From assembly GCF_021025955.1 (NCBI RefSeq), contig NZ_JAJNCL010000006.1:1-64000 (forward strand): a stretch of DNA of 64,000 nucleotides. The letters run 5' to 3'. Source of the stretch: Rhodococcus qingshengii. GTDB lineage: Bacteria > Actinomycetota > Actinomycetes > Mycobacteriales > Mycobacteriaceae. Made by a program: the position numbers and the translations under genes. A model generated the notes under the pieces. The model saw only the letters and a program-made list of their open reading frames with translations, had not been told where the DNA came from and made no database searches. Below, in pieces: positions 1-7,615 of the stretch; position 1 is the first letter of the stretch, and the number at the start of each line of letters is the position of its first letter.

Positions 1-64
1 ACGACAAATCGTCCACCGCTTTCGTCGGTCCGTAAACCTTGGTCAATCCCCTCAGTTCAATCAT
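1..64 (-). CDS. ABC transporter ATP-binding protein, N-terminal fragment (cut by window edge)
   Basis: Reading leftwards from an ATG at 64, about 21 residues are visible. They contain the typical opening of an ABC ATPase (IELRGLTKVYG, then TKAVDDLS), that is, the first beta strands before Walker A. The rest lies outside the window, so the substrate cannot be named. The spelling resembles ABC-2 type exporter ATPases (inference). It sits 81 bp downstream of the kinase-like gene on the same strand and may share its transcript. Confidence 0.75.
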   Translation of the reverse strand, partial: MIELRGLTKVYGPTKAVDDLS

Positions 65-145
65 GTGCAGAACTGTGCCCTACCGACACTGACCAGCACA
101 TCGGTCCGGAGGATGACATGAACCCTGAGATGTGGAGACGGCAGT

Positions 146-1204
146 TCAGGGAAAACCCTGTCCTCGACCGGATCTCGGAACAGCCTCTATATGAGGGTAG
201 TGCGCGTCGAAGTCGCCGTCGAACAATCGCCAGTAGAAGTCGTTCATCTCCGCAGCGGCAGGTGCGTGCCGGGTCAAGATCGCAGCCACCCCCGGTGCCA
301 CATCACCTGGGATATGACCTGTGGCGCACCAGCGTACGTACTCGTTGCGGGCGACTGGTCCGCCGCTTGTCGACCTCGGTACCCCGCAGACCTCGGTCAC
401 CAACCAGTTGACCAGAAGCATGGCGGCGTAGTCGGCGTCATGAGTGGCATGACGCCGGGCGAAGTCGTGCTCGGCAGTTGACAGGTCGAAGTGTGGCGAT
501 GTGGCCAGTCCGAAGTCGCTGAGATAGATCCGCTCCATATCGGTGCGCATATTGCCGAAATGTCCGTCCATGTGGAGCAACTGTCGATCGCGCAAGAACG
601 CCACGATCTCCGAAAACTGTCGTTCGACTTCGGCAGCCTTGCCGGCCGGGTTGTCCTGCAGCCAATCCGATATCGGGTGTGCGATGTACTCGCAGAACAG
701 TACGAGGCTGCTTGGTGCAGCGGCGAGCGCCTCGAGGCGCGTCCGCACAGCCGGGCTGCCGCTCTGAGCGGCAAGCACCGCGTCGATGTCCGCGTGTTCG
801 GATGCAACAGGTGAGCGGCCGGGCAGCACCCGCCAGTGGTAAAGCATTGGGAAGGACTGTGTTTCGCCGGCCAGAACGGCATCGGTGACGACGACGTTCG
901 CGGCCAGCTCTCGCCATCCGTTGAAGCTTGGCCCTCCAATGCCATACTGGCAGAACATGGGTAGGTCGAAGAGATTGGACGTGGAGCCCACGTCGGCGAG
1001 TTCCCGTTCGCTCAGTGGAATTCGTTTGGTGAATACCGGAACGCCGTTGAGCCTGTTTTCGCCGACACTGACGAGTCCTGCGGCGCCGCCCACTCCGACA
1101 CTCGTGACGCGAGCGGTGTCTACCAGTTGGGTTAGTTCGGCATCGTTCCGGGAAGCGAGGAATGCCGATAGTTTTCGGTACCGGTCAGCCCTGACATCTG
1201 TCAT
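146..1204 (-). CDS. Protein-kinase-like / aminoglycoside-phosphotransferase-like protein
   Basis: The protein has 352 residues. Its C-terminal half shows a kinase-fold catalytic signature: a loop HMDGHFGN (HxD, with N five residues after D) followed about 14 residues later by SDFG, the metal-binding DFG. A glycine-rich stretch (VGVGGAAGLVSVGENR) and VFTKRIPLS, holding a possible ATP-anchoring lysine, lie near the N-terminus. The ATG at 1204 overlaps the stop of the upstream NTF2-like gene by ATGA, implying translational coupling; longer in-frame starts would run through that neighbour and were rejected. The substrate, protein or small molecule, is unknown. Confidence 0.7.
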   Translation of the reverse strand: MTDVRADRYRKLSAFLASRNDAELTQLVDTARVTSVGVGGAAGLVSVGENRLNGVPVFTKRIPLSERELADVGSTSNLFDLPMFCQYGIGGPSFNGWRELAANVVVTDAVLAGETQSFPMLYHWRVLPGRSPVASEHADIDAVLAAQSGSPAVRTRLEALAAAPSSLVLFCEYIAHPISDWLQDNPAGKAAEVERQFSEIVAFLRDRQLLHMDGHFGNMRTDMERIYLSDFGLATSPHFDLSTAEHDFARRHATHDADYAAMLLVNWLVTEVCGVPRSTSGGPVARNEYVRWCATGHIPGDVAPGVAAILTRHAPAAAEMNDFYWRLFDGDFDAHYPHIEAVPRSGRGQGFP

Positions 1205-1704
1205 TCCACGACTGTGCCACAGGTTCGTCCGGCTTCGATTTCGCGAAGCCGCTTGTCGAAGTCGCCGATTCTGCCTGTGTCCTCGTAATAGTCTTCCTGC
1301 TCGATTATCTTCCCCCACTTGGTTCGAACGAGAAGCACTGTCCGATTTTGGTAGATGACGGCGCCGTCCGGGCCAAGGGCTCGGTCGTCGAATCGGGCGA
1401 GCAGTGTCATGCGCCAGAGCGGACCACCGAAATACGCCTCGGTGACCGCGCCTTGAAGCCCCGCGTCGACAAATTCCTGGAGAAACGTCTCGATTTGGCC
1501 CTGTCCGGCATGCACTCCTGCCCACCGATGATCACCCTCTGCGAATCTGAGCACCGCGTGGTGGTGATAGGAATTCAACAGCGGCCGGTAGTTGCCGGAA
1601 TTGAGTGCACGGACGTCGCGTCGGAACTTGTAGATGAGTGCTTTGCGCAGAAGTGATCGCGAGACGATCGCCGTTCCGAGGCCGGCCGCGAACCATCGCT
1701 TCAT
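1201..1704 (-). CDS. NTF2-like / SnoaL-fold protein
   Basis: The protein has 167 residues from the ATG at 1704 (MKRWFAAG). The pattern is that of the SnoaL/NTF2 cone fold: an N-terminal helix (LNSGNYRPLLNSYHHHAVLRF), a middle segment with WAGVHAGQGQIETFLQEFV, and late beta strands ending VRTKWGKIIEQEDYYEDT. Family members are small-molecule enzymes or binding domains, so no reaction is assigned. It is the first gene of the leftward set, coupled by ATGA to the kinase-like gene. Its promoter region is shared with the divergent TetR gene. Confidence 0.65.
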   Translation of the reverse strand: MKRWFAAGLGTAIVSRSLLRKALIYKFRRDVRALNSGNYRPLLNSYHHHAVLRFAEGDHRWAGVHAGQGQIETFLQEFVDAGLQGAVTEAYFGGPLWRMTLLARFDDRALGPDGAVIYQNRTVLLVRTKWGKIIEQEDYYEDTGRIGDFDKRLREIEAGRTCGTVVE

Positions 1705-1783
1705 CTTCGAAGCTTGTCGTGAAATCGAATGCCCTGTCAACGAAATGCCGGGGTCTGCTGATATCTGACAGAGAATTGGATAT

Positions 1784-1798
1784 TGACAGTGACTGTCA
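1784..1798. promoter_or_regulatory. Candidate TetR operator in the divergent promoter region
   Basis: TGACAGTGACTGTCA is a 7-1-7 inverted repeat. It lies between the start of the NTF2-like gene (1704) and the adjacent TetR gene (1863). The same half-site, TGACAG, occurs again about 18 bp to the left. The overlap with a TTGACA hexamer (1783-1788) suggests repression of a promoter. Binding by the neighbouring TetR is inferred from position only. Confidence 0.5.
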
Positions 1799-1862
1799 CA
1801 ATAGGCGAGACTCCCATTATCGAGAATGGCCGGATCTCGGCCGAGGCGGGAGGACGTTGCTG

Positions 1863-2483
1863 ATGTCACTACGGGAGAGACAACGGTTGCAGGTGCGAGC
1901 AGACATTCAACGTGCGGCATTCGAACTGTTCGCGCGTGACGGTTTCGAAGATGTGACCACAGAGCAGATTGCGTCGGCGGCGGGGGTGTCGGCGAGCACG
2001 TACTTCCGGCACGTTCGTAACAAGGAGGATCTGTTGTTGGATCCGGTCAGGCAGGGAGGTGCCGGAATCGTGACGCTGCTCGAGGATCGCCCGGCATCCG
2101 AGTCGGCTGATCTTGCGATCTCACGGGCAATCCTCGAGCGTTCCAATGCTTTCGAGTCCTCGGAGATCGATCAGTGGCGATCGGCGTTCCGTACCGCGCC
2201 GCACCTGATGGATCGAGTCGCGCTGATCGCGCCCGAACATCGTGATCGGCTGGTCGAGTTGGTGGCACAGCGAATGCAACTCGATCCGGAAAATGACAGC
2301 CGCCCAGGACTTCTCGTTCATTTGATGTTGGCTGCGGCGGAGTTCGGCTATCGGCAATGGATACGTCACCCCCAAAAACGCGGGGCATCGCTTCCCGTGT
2401 GCGTCGAGGGGGCGCTCGACGCCGTTCGGGGATCCCGGTGGCATACGCAGGACGAAGATGACACGAAAGGTCGTGACCAGTGA
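1863..2483 (+). CDS. TetR/AcrR family transcriptional regulator
   Basis: The protein has 206 residues. The N-terminal helix-turn-helix is plain: AAFELFARDGFEDVTTEQIA, then AGVSASTYFRHVRNKEDLL. The C-terminal ligand domain is not diagnostic. The ATG at 1863 gives the standard TetR length; the open frame extends further upstream but crosses the promoter region. Its stop overlaps the start of the KstD-type gene (TGATG at 2481-2485), so regulator and dehydrogenase form one operon. The inverted repeat at 1784-1798 is the probable autoregulatory operator. The ligand may be steroid-like, judged only from the partner gene. Confidence 0.88.
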   Translation: MSLRERQRLQVRADIQRAAFELFARDGFEDVTTEQIASAAGVSASTYFRHVRNKEDLLLDPVRQGGAGIVTLLEDRPASESADLAISRAILERSNAFESSEIDQWRSAFRTAPHLMDRVALIAPEHRDRLVELVAQRMQLDPENDSRPGLLVHLMLAAAEFGYRQWIRHPQKRGASLPVCVEGALDAVRGSRWHTQDEDDTKGRDQ

Positions 2484-4246
2484 TGGACGAGGACTCTCAG
2501 GGCGCCGTGCCGCCCGTAGCGGATGTGCCCGTAGTGGATGTGGTTGTTGTCGGGTCGGGGGCGGCCGGCATGTCCGCAGCCATCACGGCAGCCCACAACG
2601 GACTCTCGACGATCCTCGTGGAGAAGTCCGAATACTGGGGCGGTTCGTCGTCCCGGTCCGGGGGCGGCGTGTGGATTCCGGGAAATTCGATACTTCGCCG
2701 CGAGGCGCCGGCAGACGATATCGACTCTGCGCGAACCTATCTGAAGAGCATTGTCGGGGAGGACGCGGACACCGACCGCATTGATACGTATATCGATCGA
2801 GGCCCCGAAGCCCTCGATTTCCTGATCCGACATTCGGCTCTGGAGCTCGAATGGGTGAAGGGTTACTCCGACTACTTTCCCGAGGCGCCCGGCGGACTTG
2901 CAAGCGGGCGATCGTGCGAACCGCGCCCGTTCGACGCCCGAGCACTGGGCGACGATCTCGCGACACTTCATCCGCCGTACATGAAGGTTCCGCTCAACAT
3001 GGTTGTCCAACAATCTGACTACCGGTGGCTGAGCACGGGGATTCGGCATTGGCGCGGGCCGGTGCGAATGCTTCGGGTGGCAATGAGATCCCTGGCTGCG
3101 AAGGCCAGGAAGAAGAAGTTGATCGGGCTCGGACCAGCGCTCATGGCGGAACTGATGCTCGGAGTTCGGAAAGCCGGCGTGCCGGTGAAACTCGGAACGA
3201 AACTTGTGGATTTGGTTACCGACAGCGGACGTGTGGTGGGCGTGCGACTCGAGTCCGGGGGAGTACAGACAACGCTGCGCGCGCGATGCGGCGTCATCCT
3301 CGCGTGCGGCGGTTTCGACAACAACGACGACATGCGCAGCGAGTATCAGCGTCGACCGAGTAGTGCGCAGTGGACTCTCGGAGCGCCGACCAATACCGGG
3401 GACGGTATCCGAGCAGCTCTGGGCGTCGGCGCAGCAATTTCGTACATGGACGACGCGTGGTGGGCGCCGTCGATTCCACTGCCCAAGGGCCCGTGGTTCG
3501 CCTTGGCGGAACGTTCGTTGCCGCGCAGTCTGATGGTCAACGCGGGCGGGAATCGGTTCATGAACGAGTCACTTCCCTACGTCGAAGCGGCGCATGCAAT
3601 GTTCGGCGGAAAACATGGCCGAGGTGACGGCCCTGCCGAGAATATTCCGGCCTGGCTGATTTTCGATCAGACTTACCGTGACCGTTACCTGTTCGCGGGA
3701 GTTCCGGCGCGCGGGCCGATACCTCGGTCGTGGATCGAATCGGGTGCGATTGTTCGAGCCGGGTCGATTGCCGAACTCGCTGCCGAGATCGGAGTACCAG
3801 GCGATGCGTTGTCGGCGACGATCACGCGATTCAACAGTTATGCGCGCGACGGAGTTGATCGCGACTTCGGCCGGGGGACAAGTAAATACGACCATTACTA
3901 CGGTGACTGCACCAACAAGCCCAATCCCAGCCTCGGAGAACTCACCAAGGGTCCGTTCTACGCGGCGAAGATGGTTCCCGGCGATCTGGGAACCAAGGGC
4001 GGTATCAACACGGACGCTCGCGCGCGGGCGCTGCGCGCGGACGGTTCGGTCATCGACGGGCTCTACGCCGCCGGAAACACCAGTTCGCCGGTGATGGGTC
4101 ATACCTATGCGGGGCCAGGCGCAACTATCGGTCCCGCAATGGTTTTCGGCTATCTGGCGGCGCTCGACGCGTTCGCACGCGTTTCTGACAACAGTGGGCG
4201 CGAGGCCGGCGAGCGAACAAATGGTTTGGCAGATCGACGCCGATAG
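2483..4246 (+). CDS. kstD: 3-ketosteroid delta1-dehydrogenase family flavoprotein
   Basis: The 587-residue protein starts at ATG 2483 (an adjacent GTG at 2480 is the alternative). An FAD-binding dinucleotide fold opens the protein (VVGSGAAGMSAA), followed by the EKSEYWGGSS segment typical of the fumarate reductase/KstD group. KstD enzymes remove the C1 and C2 hydrogens of 3-ketosteroid ring A. Signature regions are present: YSDYFPEAPGG near residue 130, and near the C-terminus GHTYAGPGATIGPAM, where a Tyr and a Gly four residues on match the KstD catalytic pair. Rhodococci carry several KstD paralogues and I cannot say which one this is. It is co-transcribed with the upstream TetR. Confidence 0.85.
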   Translation: MDEDSQGAVPPVADVPVVDVVVVGSGAAGMSAAITAAHNGLSTILVEKSEYWGGSSSRSGGGVWIPGNSILRREAPADDIDSARTYLKSIVGEDADTDRIDTYIDRGPEALDFLIRHSALELEWVKGYSDYFPEAPGGLASGRSCEPRPFDARALGDDLATLHPPYMKVPLNMVVQQSDYRWLSTGIRHWRGPVRMLRVAMRSLAAKARKKKLIGLGPALMAELMLGVRKAGVPVKLGTKLVDLVTDSGRVVGVRLESGGVQTTLRARCGVILACGGFDNNDDMRSEYQRRPSSAQWTLGAPTNTGDGIRAALGVGAAISYMDDAWWAPSIPLPKGPWFALAERSLPRSLMVNAGGNRFMNESLPYVEAAHAMFGGKHGRGDGPAENIPAWLIFDQTYRDRYLFAGVPARGPIPRSWIESGAIVRAGSIAELAAEIGVPGDALSATITRFNSYARDGVDRDFGRGTSKYDHYYGDCTNKPNPSLGELTKGPFYAAKMVPGDLGTKGGINTDARARALRADGSVIDGLYAAGNTSSPVMGHTYAGPGATIGPAMVFGYLAALDAFARVSDNSGREAGERTNGLADRRR

Positions 4247-4261
4247 GGTTCGCTTGAGCCC

Positions 4262-5944
4262 GTGACCCACCTCAACATCGCCGACGTCGACTACTTCCTC
4301 CCTGATGGTCGACAACTGCTCAGCGGTGTCAGCTTTCGAGTCGGAAACGGTGCAAAAACCGCACTGATCGGGCCCAACGGGACTGGTAAGACGACGTTGC
4401 TTCGTATTATCGCCGGAGACGCCGTCGCTGACGAGGGCGCAGTCACTCGATCCGGAGCACTCGGCGTGATGCGGCAATTCGTCGGCCAAGTTCGCGACGA
4501 GTCCACCGTGCGCGATCTTCTGTTGTCCGTCTCTCCGGCACCGATCCGCGACGCGGCGCTGGCGCTCGACACAGCGGAGAACGCGATGATCGAGCGCGAC
4601 GAGGAATCAACTCAAATGAAGTATTCGCATGCGTTGGCCGATTGGGCCGACGTGGGCGGCTACGAGACCGAAGACTTCTGGGACAAGGTCACCACCTCGG
4701 CGCTCGGTGTTCCCTATGACCGTGCGAAGTGGCGCGCGGCCAACTCCCTCAGCGGTGGCGAGCAGAAACGCTTGGTACTCGAAGCACTGTTCGCTGGGCC
4801 CGACGACGCACTCCTGCTGGACGAGCCGGACAACTACCTCGATGTTCCGGGCAAGCGATGGCTGGAAAAGACGATCTCGGAATCCCCGAAAGTGGTCCTG
4901 TTCGTAAGCCACGATCGCGAACTGATCGCCAACGCGGCCACCCACATCGTGACTCTCGAACCGGGAATCAGCGGTGCGACGTCGTGGACTCACGGCGCTG
5001 GGCTGGCCAGTTACCACCAGGCCCGCGAGGATCGCAACGCTCGATTCGAAGAACTGCGTCGACGCTGGGACGAGGAGCACGTGAAACTACGTGCCCTGGT
5101 TCTGCGATTGCGTGAAAAGGCCAAGTTCAACGACGGCGTCGCTGCGCGTTATCACGCCTCGCAAACCAGGTTGGCGAAGTTCGAGGAGGCAGGACCGCCC
5201 GAAGCGATTCCACTTCAGCAGAAGGTGACAGTTCGCCTGGCGGGCGGGCGAACCGCCAAGCGCGCCTTGGTATGTCAGGATCTCGAGCTGACGGGATTGA
5301 TGAAGCCGTTCGACACCGAGATCTGGTACGGAGACCGCGTCGCCGTGCTGGGCTCCAACGGATCCGGGAAGTCGCATTTCCTCCGTCTCCTGGCAGGAGG
5401 TGGGACCGATCCGGGGACCGAGCATCTGCCCGTCGAGGCGCTCGACATCGCGCCGGTCGAGCACGGGGGTACCGCGACGCTGGGTGCCCGGGTGCGTCCC
5501 GGATTGTTTGCGCAGACACACTCCAGGCCCGATCTGACCGGAAATACGCTGCTCGAGATCCTGCACATGGGCGACGAGCACCGCAACGGAATGGGGCGTG
5601 AAGCGGCGAGCCGCGCGCTGGACCGTTACGGATTGTCCCAAGCTGCGGAACAGAAGTACGACGACCTGTCCGGTGGTCAGCAGGCACGATTGCAGATCCT
5701 GCTCCTCGAGCTCTCCGGCGCCACGATGTTGTTGCTCGACGAACCCACCGACAACCTCGACCTTCATTCGGCTGACGCGCTCGAGCAGGGCATTGCACAG
5801 TTTGCCGGCACCGTCATCTCGGTAACCCACGATCGTTGGTTTGCGCGCGGGTTCGACAGGTTCCTCGTCTTCGGATCGGATGGGAACGTGTACGAGAGCG
5901 AGTCGCCGGTGTGGGACGAGGCCAGGGTCGAACGAGCGCGCTGA
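4262..5944 (+). CDS. ABC-F family ATPase (ribosome-associated type)
   Basis: The 560-residue protein starts at GTG 4262. It has two ABC domains and no membrane segments. Domain 1 has Walker A GPNGTGKTT, signature LSGGEQKR and Walker B LLLDEPDNYLD; domain 2 has GSNGSGKSH, LSGGQQARL and LLLDEPTDNLD. A charged linker of about 80 residues with EELRRRWDEEHVKLRAL joins them, as expected for ABC-F proteins acting at the ribosomal E site. It resembles the mycobacterial Rv1473-type ABC-F more than EttA. Antibiotic protection or general translation roles are both possible. It begins 15 bp after the KstD gene but is probably functionally unrelated. Confidence 0.85.
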   Translation: MTHLNIADVDYFLPDGRQLLSGVSFRVGNGAKTALIGPNGTGKTTLLRIIAGDAVADEGAVTRSGALGVMRQFVGQVRDESTVRDLLLSVSPAPIRDAALALDTAENAMIERDEESTQMKYSHALADWADVGGYETEDFWDKVTTSALGVPYDRAKWRAANSLSGGEQKRLVLEALFAGPDDALLLDEPDNYLDVPGKRWLEKTISESPKVVLFVSHDRELIANAATHIVTLEPGISGATSWTHGAGLASYHQAREDRNARFEELRRRWDEEHVKLRALVLRLREKAKFNDGVAARYHASQTRLAKFEEAGPPEAIPLQQKVTVRLAGGRTAKRALVCQDLELTGLMKPFDTEIWYGDRVAVLGSNGSGKSHFLRLLAGGGTDPGTEHLPVEALDIAPVEHGGTATLGARVRPGLFAQTHSRPDLTGNTLLEILHMGDEHRNGMGREAASRALDRYGLSQAAEQKYDDLSGGQQARLQILLLELSGATMLLLDEPTDNLDLHSADALEQGIAQFAGTVISVTHDRWFARGFDRFLVFGSDGNVYESESPVWDEARVERAR

Positions 5945-5948
5945 GATC

Positions 5949-5985
5949 GAGCAGCCGCTCCCTACCTGGGGAGAGGCGGCAGCTC
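5949..5985. terminator. Hairpin between convergent genes
   Basis: GAGC-GCCGC-TCCC pairs with GGGGA-GCGGC-GCTC with small bulges around a short loop. It sits at the ends of the convergent ABC-F gene and P-loop gene and overlaps the last codons of the latter. There is no T tract, which is common in actinobacteria. Confidence 0.4.
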
Positions 5986-6609
5986 GTTGATCACCGCGCG
6001 AAGCAGGCCCAGATCGCTGCGATCCGATCGAGGCGGGGGACAGCGCGAGAGATCGAGCTGTGTCGGGAAGTGCCACACAACGCGACCTGGATCTACCCTG
6101 TCCACCGCCGAGTACCAGTGGGTGAGCGGCTCGGCGAGCGCCGCGTGAAGCGCGAAATGCCGTCGTCGGCGGCTGAGGTCTCCTTCGCGCTGCAGTAGAA
6201 GCTGCTCCGGTGACGGTATCGAGATGACGGTCAGATCCGCGAAACCCAGTCCGAGGTGCGCGAAAGCTGTCTCGACTGCCGCGAGCTCGTACTCGAATCG
6301 CTCCCGAGGCGCTGCGCCCACCGCAGCGAGACACCAGCTGTAGTGCAGTTTCAGCGGGTCGCTGTCGCAGAGCGCGATACCGGTTCTCGACTCTAGATCT
6401 TTCGCTTGCGACCATCGCTTCGAATTGACCGTTGCCCAGTAACTTGCCTGGACGTCGAGATCCGTGCCGTCCGGCTCGAACCCGGTGGGCTGATACTCGG
6501 CGACGAATCCTTCCGCTGCGGATTCGCCACCGAGTTGGGTTCGGCACCAGGTGGTTTTGCCGGCGGCGCTAGGTCCTTCTACTGCGACGATCACCAGTCC
6601 ATTCTCCAT
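5962..6609 (-). CDS. P-loop NTPase, possible small-molecule kinase
   Basis: The protein has 215 residues from the ATG at 6609. The N-terminus has a clear Walker A (VEGPSAAGKTTW) with an extra Ser/Ala before the lysine, as in nucleotide and small-molecule kinases. The middle has LCDSDPLKLHYSW, a possible substrate or lid region, and LLLQREGDLSRRRRHF, rich in arginines as in lid segments of the AAA-33/uridine-kinase type. I do not recognise a named subfamily. It is transcribed divergently from rpf, separated by about 440 bp, and ends 17 bp from the ABC-F stop. Confidence 0.6.
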   Translation of the reverse strand: MENGLVIVAVEGPSAAGKTTWCRTQLGGESAAEGFVAEYQPTGFEPDGTDLDVQASYWATVNSKRWSQAKDLESRTGIALCDSDPLKLHYSWCLAAVGAAPRERFEYELAAVETAFAHLGLGFADLTVISIPSPEQLLLQREGDLSRRRRHFALHAALAEPLTHWYSAVDRVDPGRVVWHFPTQLDLSRCPPPRSDRSDLGLLRAVINELPPLPR

Positions 6610-6880
6610 AATGATTGGGGCGGTTGGTTTTTCTCGTTGCCAGGACTCTCTTAACATCCCCAGGGGTCTCGTTGGCGGTCCGACACGGCCGATTTCGGTG
6701 CGGTGGGTCACAAAATCGCAGTGACGGTTACCACATAACGGACGGATAACGATCGGTATGGTTGAAGCTCGAATCAATCAGTTGACCTGTGGTTATCGTT
6801 CGAATCTCGGCTGAAACTGGTACGGCAGTGCTGGAAAACTTGCCCGTGACCAATCCGTGACCATCGCCTACGGTCGTTGA
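6610..6880. promoter_or_regulatory. Divergent promoter region of rpf with direct-repeat response-regulator-type site
   Basis: This stretch between the P-loop gene and the rpf leader has no ORF that looks real. GTGACCA occurs twice at 6846-6852 and 6857-6863, spaced 11 bp, one helical turn. It is followed by TACGGT (6869-6874), a plausible -10, placing transcription start near 6881. Direct GTNAC repeats one turn apart upstream of rpf genes are the pattern of MtrA sites in actinobacteria (family knowledge). Assignment to MtrA here is inference. Confidence 0.4.
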
Positions 6881-7048
6881 CAGCCCGAAACTACCGGGCA
6901 AACACCGACCCGCAACTGCGTGCTTCTGCCCCGCGGGTCCGGTACTCCCGAAACCTTCGCGGGGCAGGAGTGAAAAAGACGAGTCGATCGACGAGACGTG
7001 AAAGCGTCCGGGCCGACCTCGTCCGCGGTAGCGGAGAGGATTTACCCA
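6881..7048 (+). ncRNA. Structured 5' leader of rpf, candidate c-di-AMP (ydaO-type) riboswitch
   Basis: About 168 nt between the presumed start and the rpf ATG are rich in structure. A small stem CCCG-AAACTAC-CGGG lies at 6884-6898. A long stem follows, made of TCTGCCCCGCG (from about 6926) and CGCGGGGCAGGA (from about 6958). A conserved-looking end GGCCGACCTCGTCCGCG is followed by the GGAGAGGA ribosome binding site. Actinobacterial rpf genes are a known context for ydaO-yuaA c-di-AMP riboswitches. I could not verify the core consensus by eye, so the leader is well supported but its ligand is not. Confidence 0.45.
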
Positions 7049-7603
7049 ATGACCAGCATCACCTTCAAGCGCGCCCTCGGCGCAGTTGCAACCGCAGGCG
7101 CAGTCGTCGCGATCCCGCTCGCTATGAGCACCGGCACCGCGTCGGCAGCCGGCCACGACTGGTCCGGAGTCGCAAACTGCGAGTCCTCCGGTAACTGGGC
7201 CGCCAACACCGGAAACGGCTTCTACGGTGGTCTGCAGTTCACGCAGAGCACCTGGAATGCATTCGGTGGATCGGGCAACGCTGCCAACGCCAGCCAGGCT
7301 GAGCAGATCCGTGTCGCCGAGAACGTCCTCGCAGGCCAGGGCGTCGGTGCATGGCCCGTCTGCGGTCAGTACCTGACCACCGGCACCACCGCGGGCAACT
7401 ACGAGGCCGCAGCAGCTCCCGTCACCGCTGAGGCTTCCGTCGAGTCGGCTCCGGCAGTAAGCACCGGAAGCGGTAACTACGTGGTCAAGGCAGGCGACAC
7501 CCTGTCGAAGATCGCTGCTGCACACGGCATCTCGATCGAGAACCTCGCCAGCCAGGTTCCGAACATCAACTTGATCTTCCCGGGACAGTCTCTCTCGGTC
7601 TAG
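7049..7603 (+). CDS. rpf: Resuscitation-promoting factor with C-terminal LysM domain
   Basis: The 184-residue protein starts at ATG 7049, with GGAGAGGA 9 nt upstream. A Sec signal peptide (residues 1-33, TASA/A cleavage) makes it secreted. The Rpf lysozyme-like domain covers about residues 35-110, with the catalytic glutamate in ANCESSGNW and the NGFYGGLQFTQSTW motif. An Ala/Val linker follows, then a LysM peptidoglycan-binding domain (YVVKAGDTLSKIAAAHGIS to IFPGQSLSV). Rpf proteins cleave peptidoglycan and promote regrowth of dormant actinobacterial cells. The length and order match the Micrococcus-type Rpf. Confidence 0.95.
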   Translation: MTSITFKRALGAVATAGAVVAIPLAMSTGTASAAGHDWSGVANCESSGNWAANTGNGFYGGLQFTQSTWNAFGGSGNAANASQAEQIRVAENVLAGQGVGAWPVCGQYLTTGTTAGNYEAAAAPVTAEASVESAPAVSTGSGNYVVKAGDTLSKIAAAHGISIENLASQVPNINLIFPGQSLSV

Positions 7604-7615
7604 TCTCGTGGCCGT

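Noticed and set aside
1205-1525. N-terminal extension of the kinase-like ORF to 459 residues
   Set aside because: The extra part is Arg-rich and lies antisense-like over the NTF2-like gene in another frame; the ATG at 1204 with ATGA coupling is the better start.
2483-4246. Assignment to KstD1, KstD2 or KstD3 specifically
   Set aside because: Catalytic motifs fit the family, but paralogue identity needs a phylogeny that cannot be done by eye.
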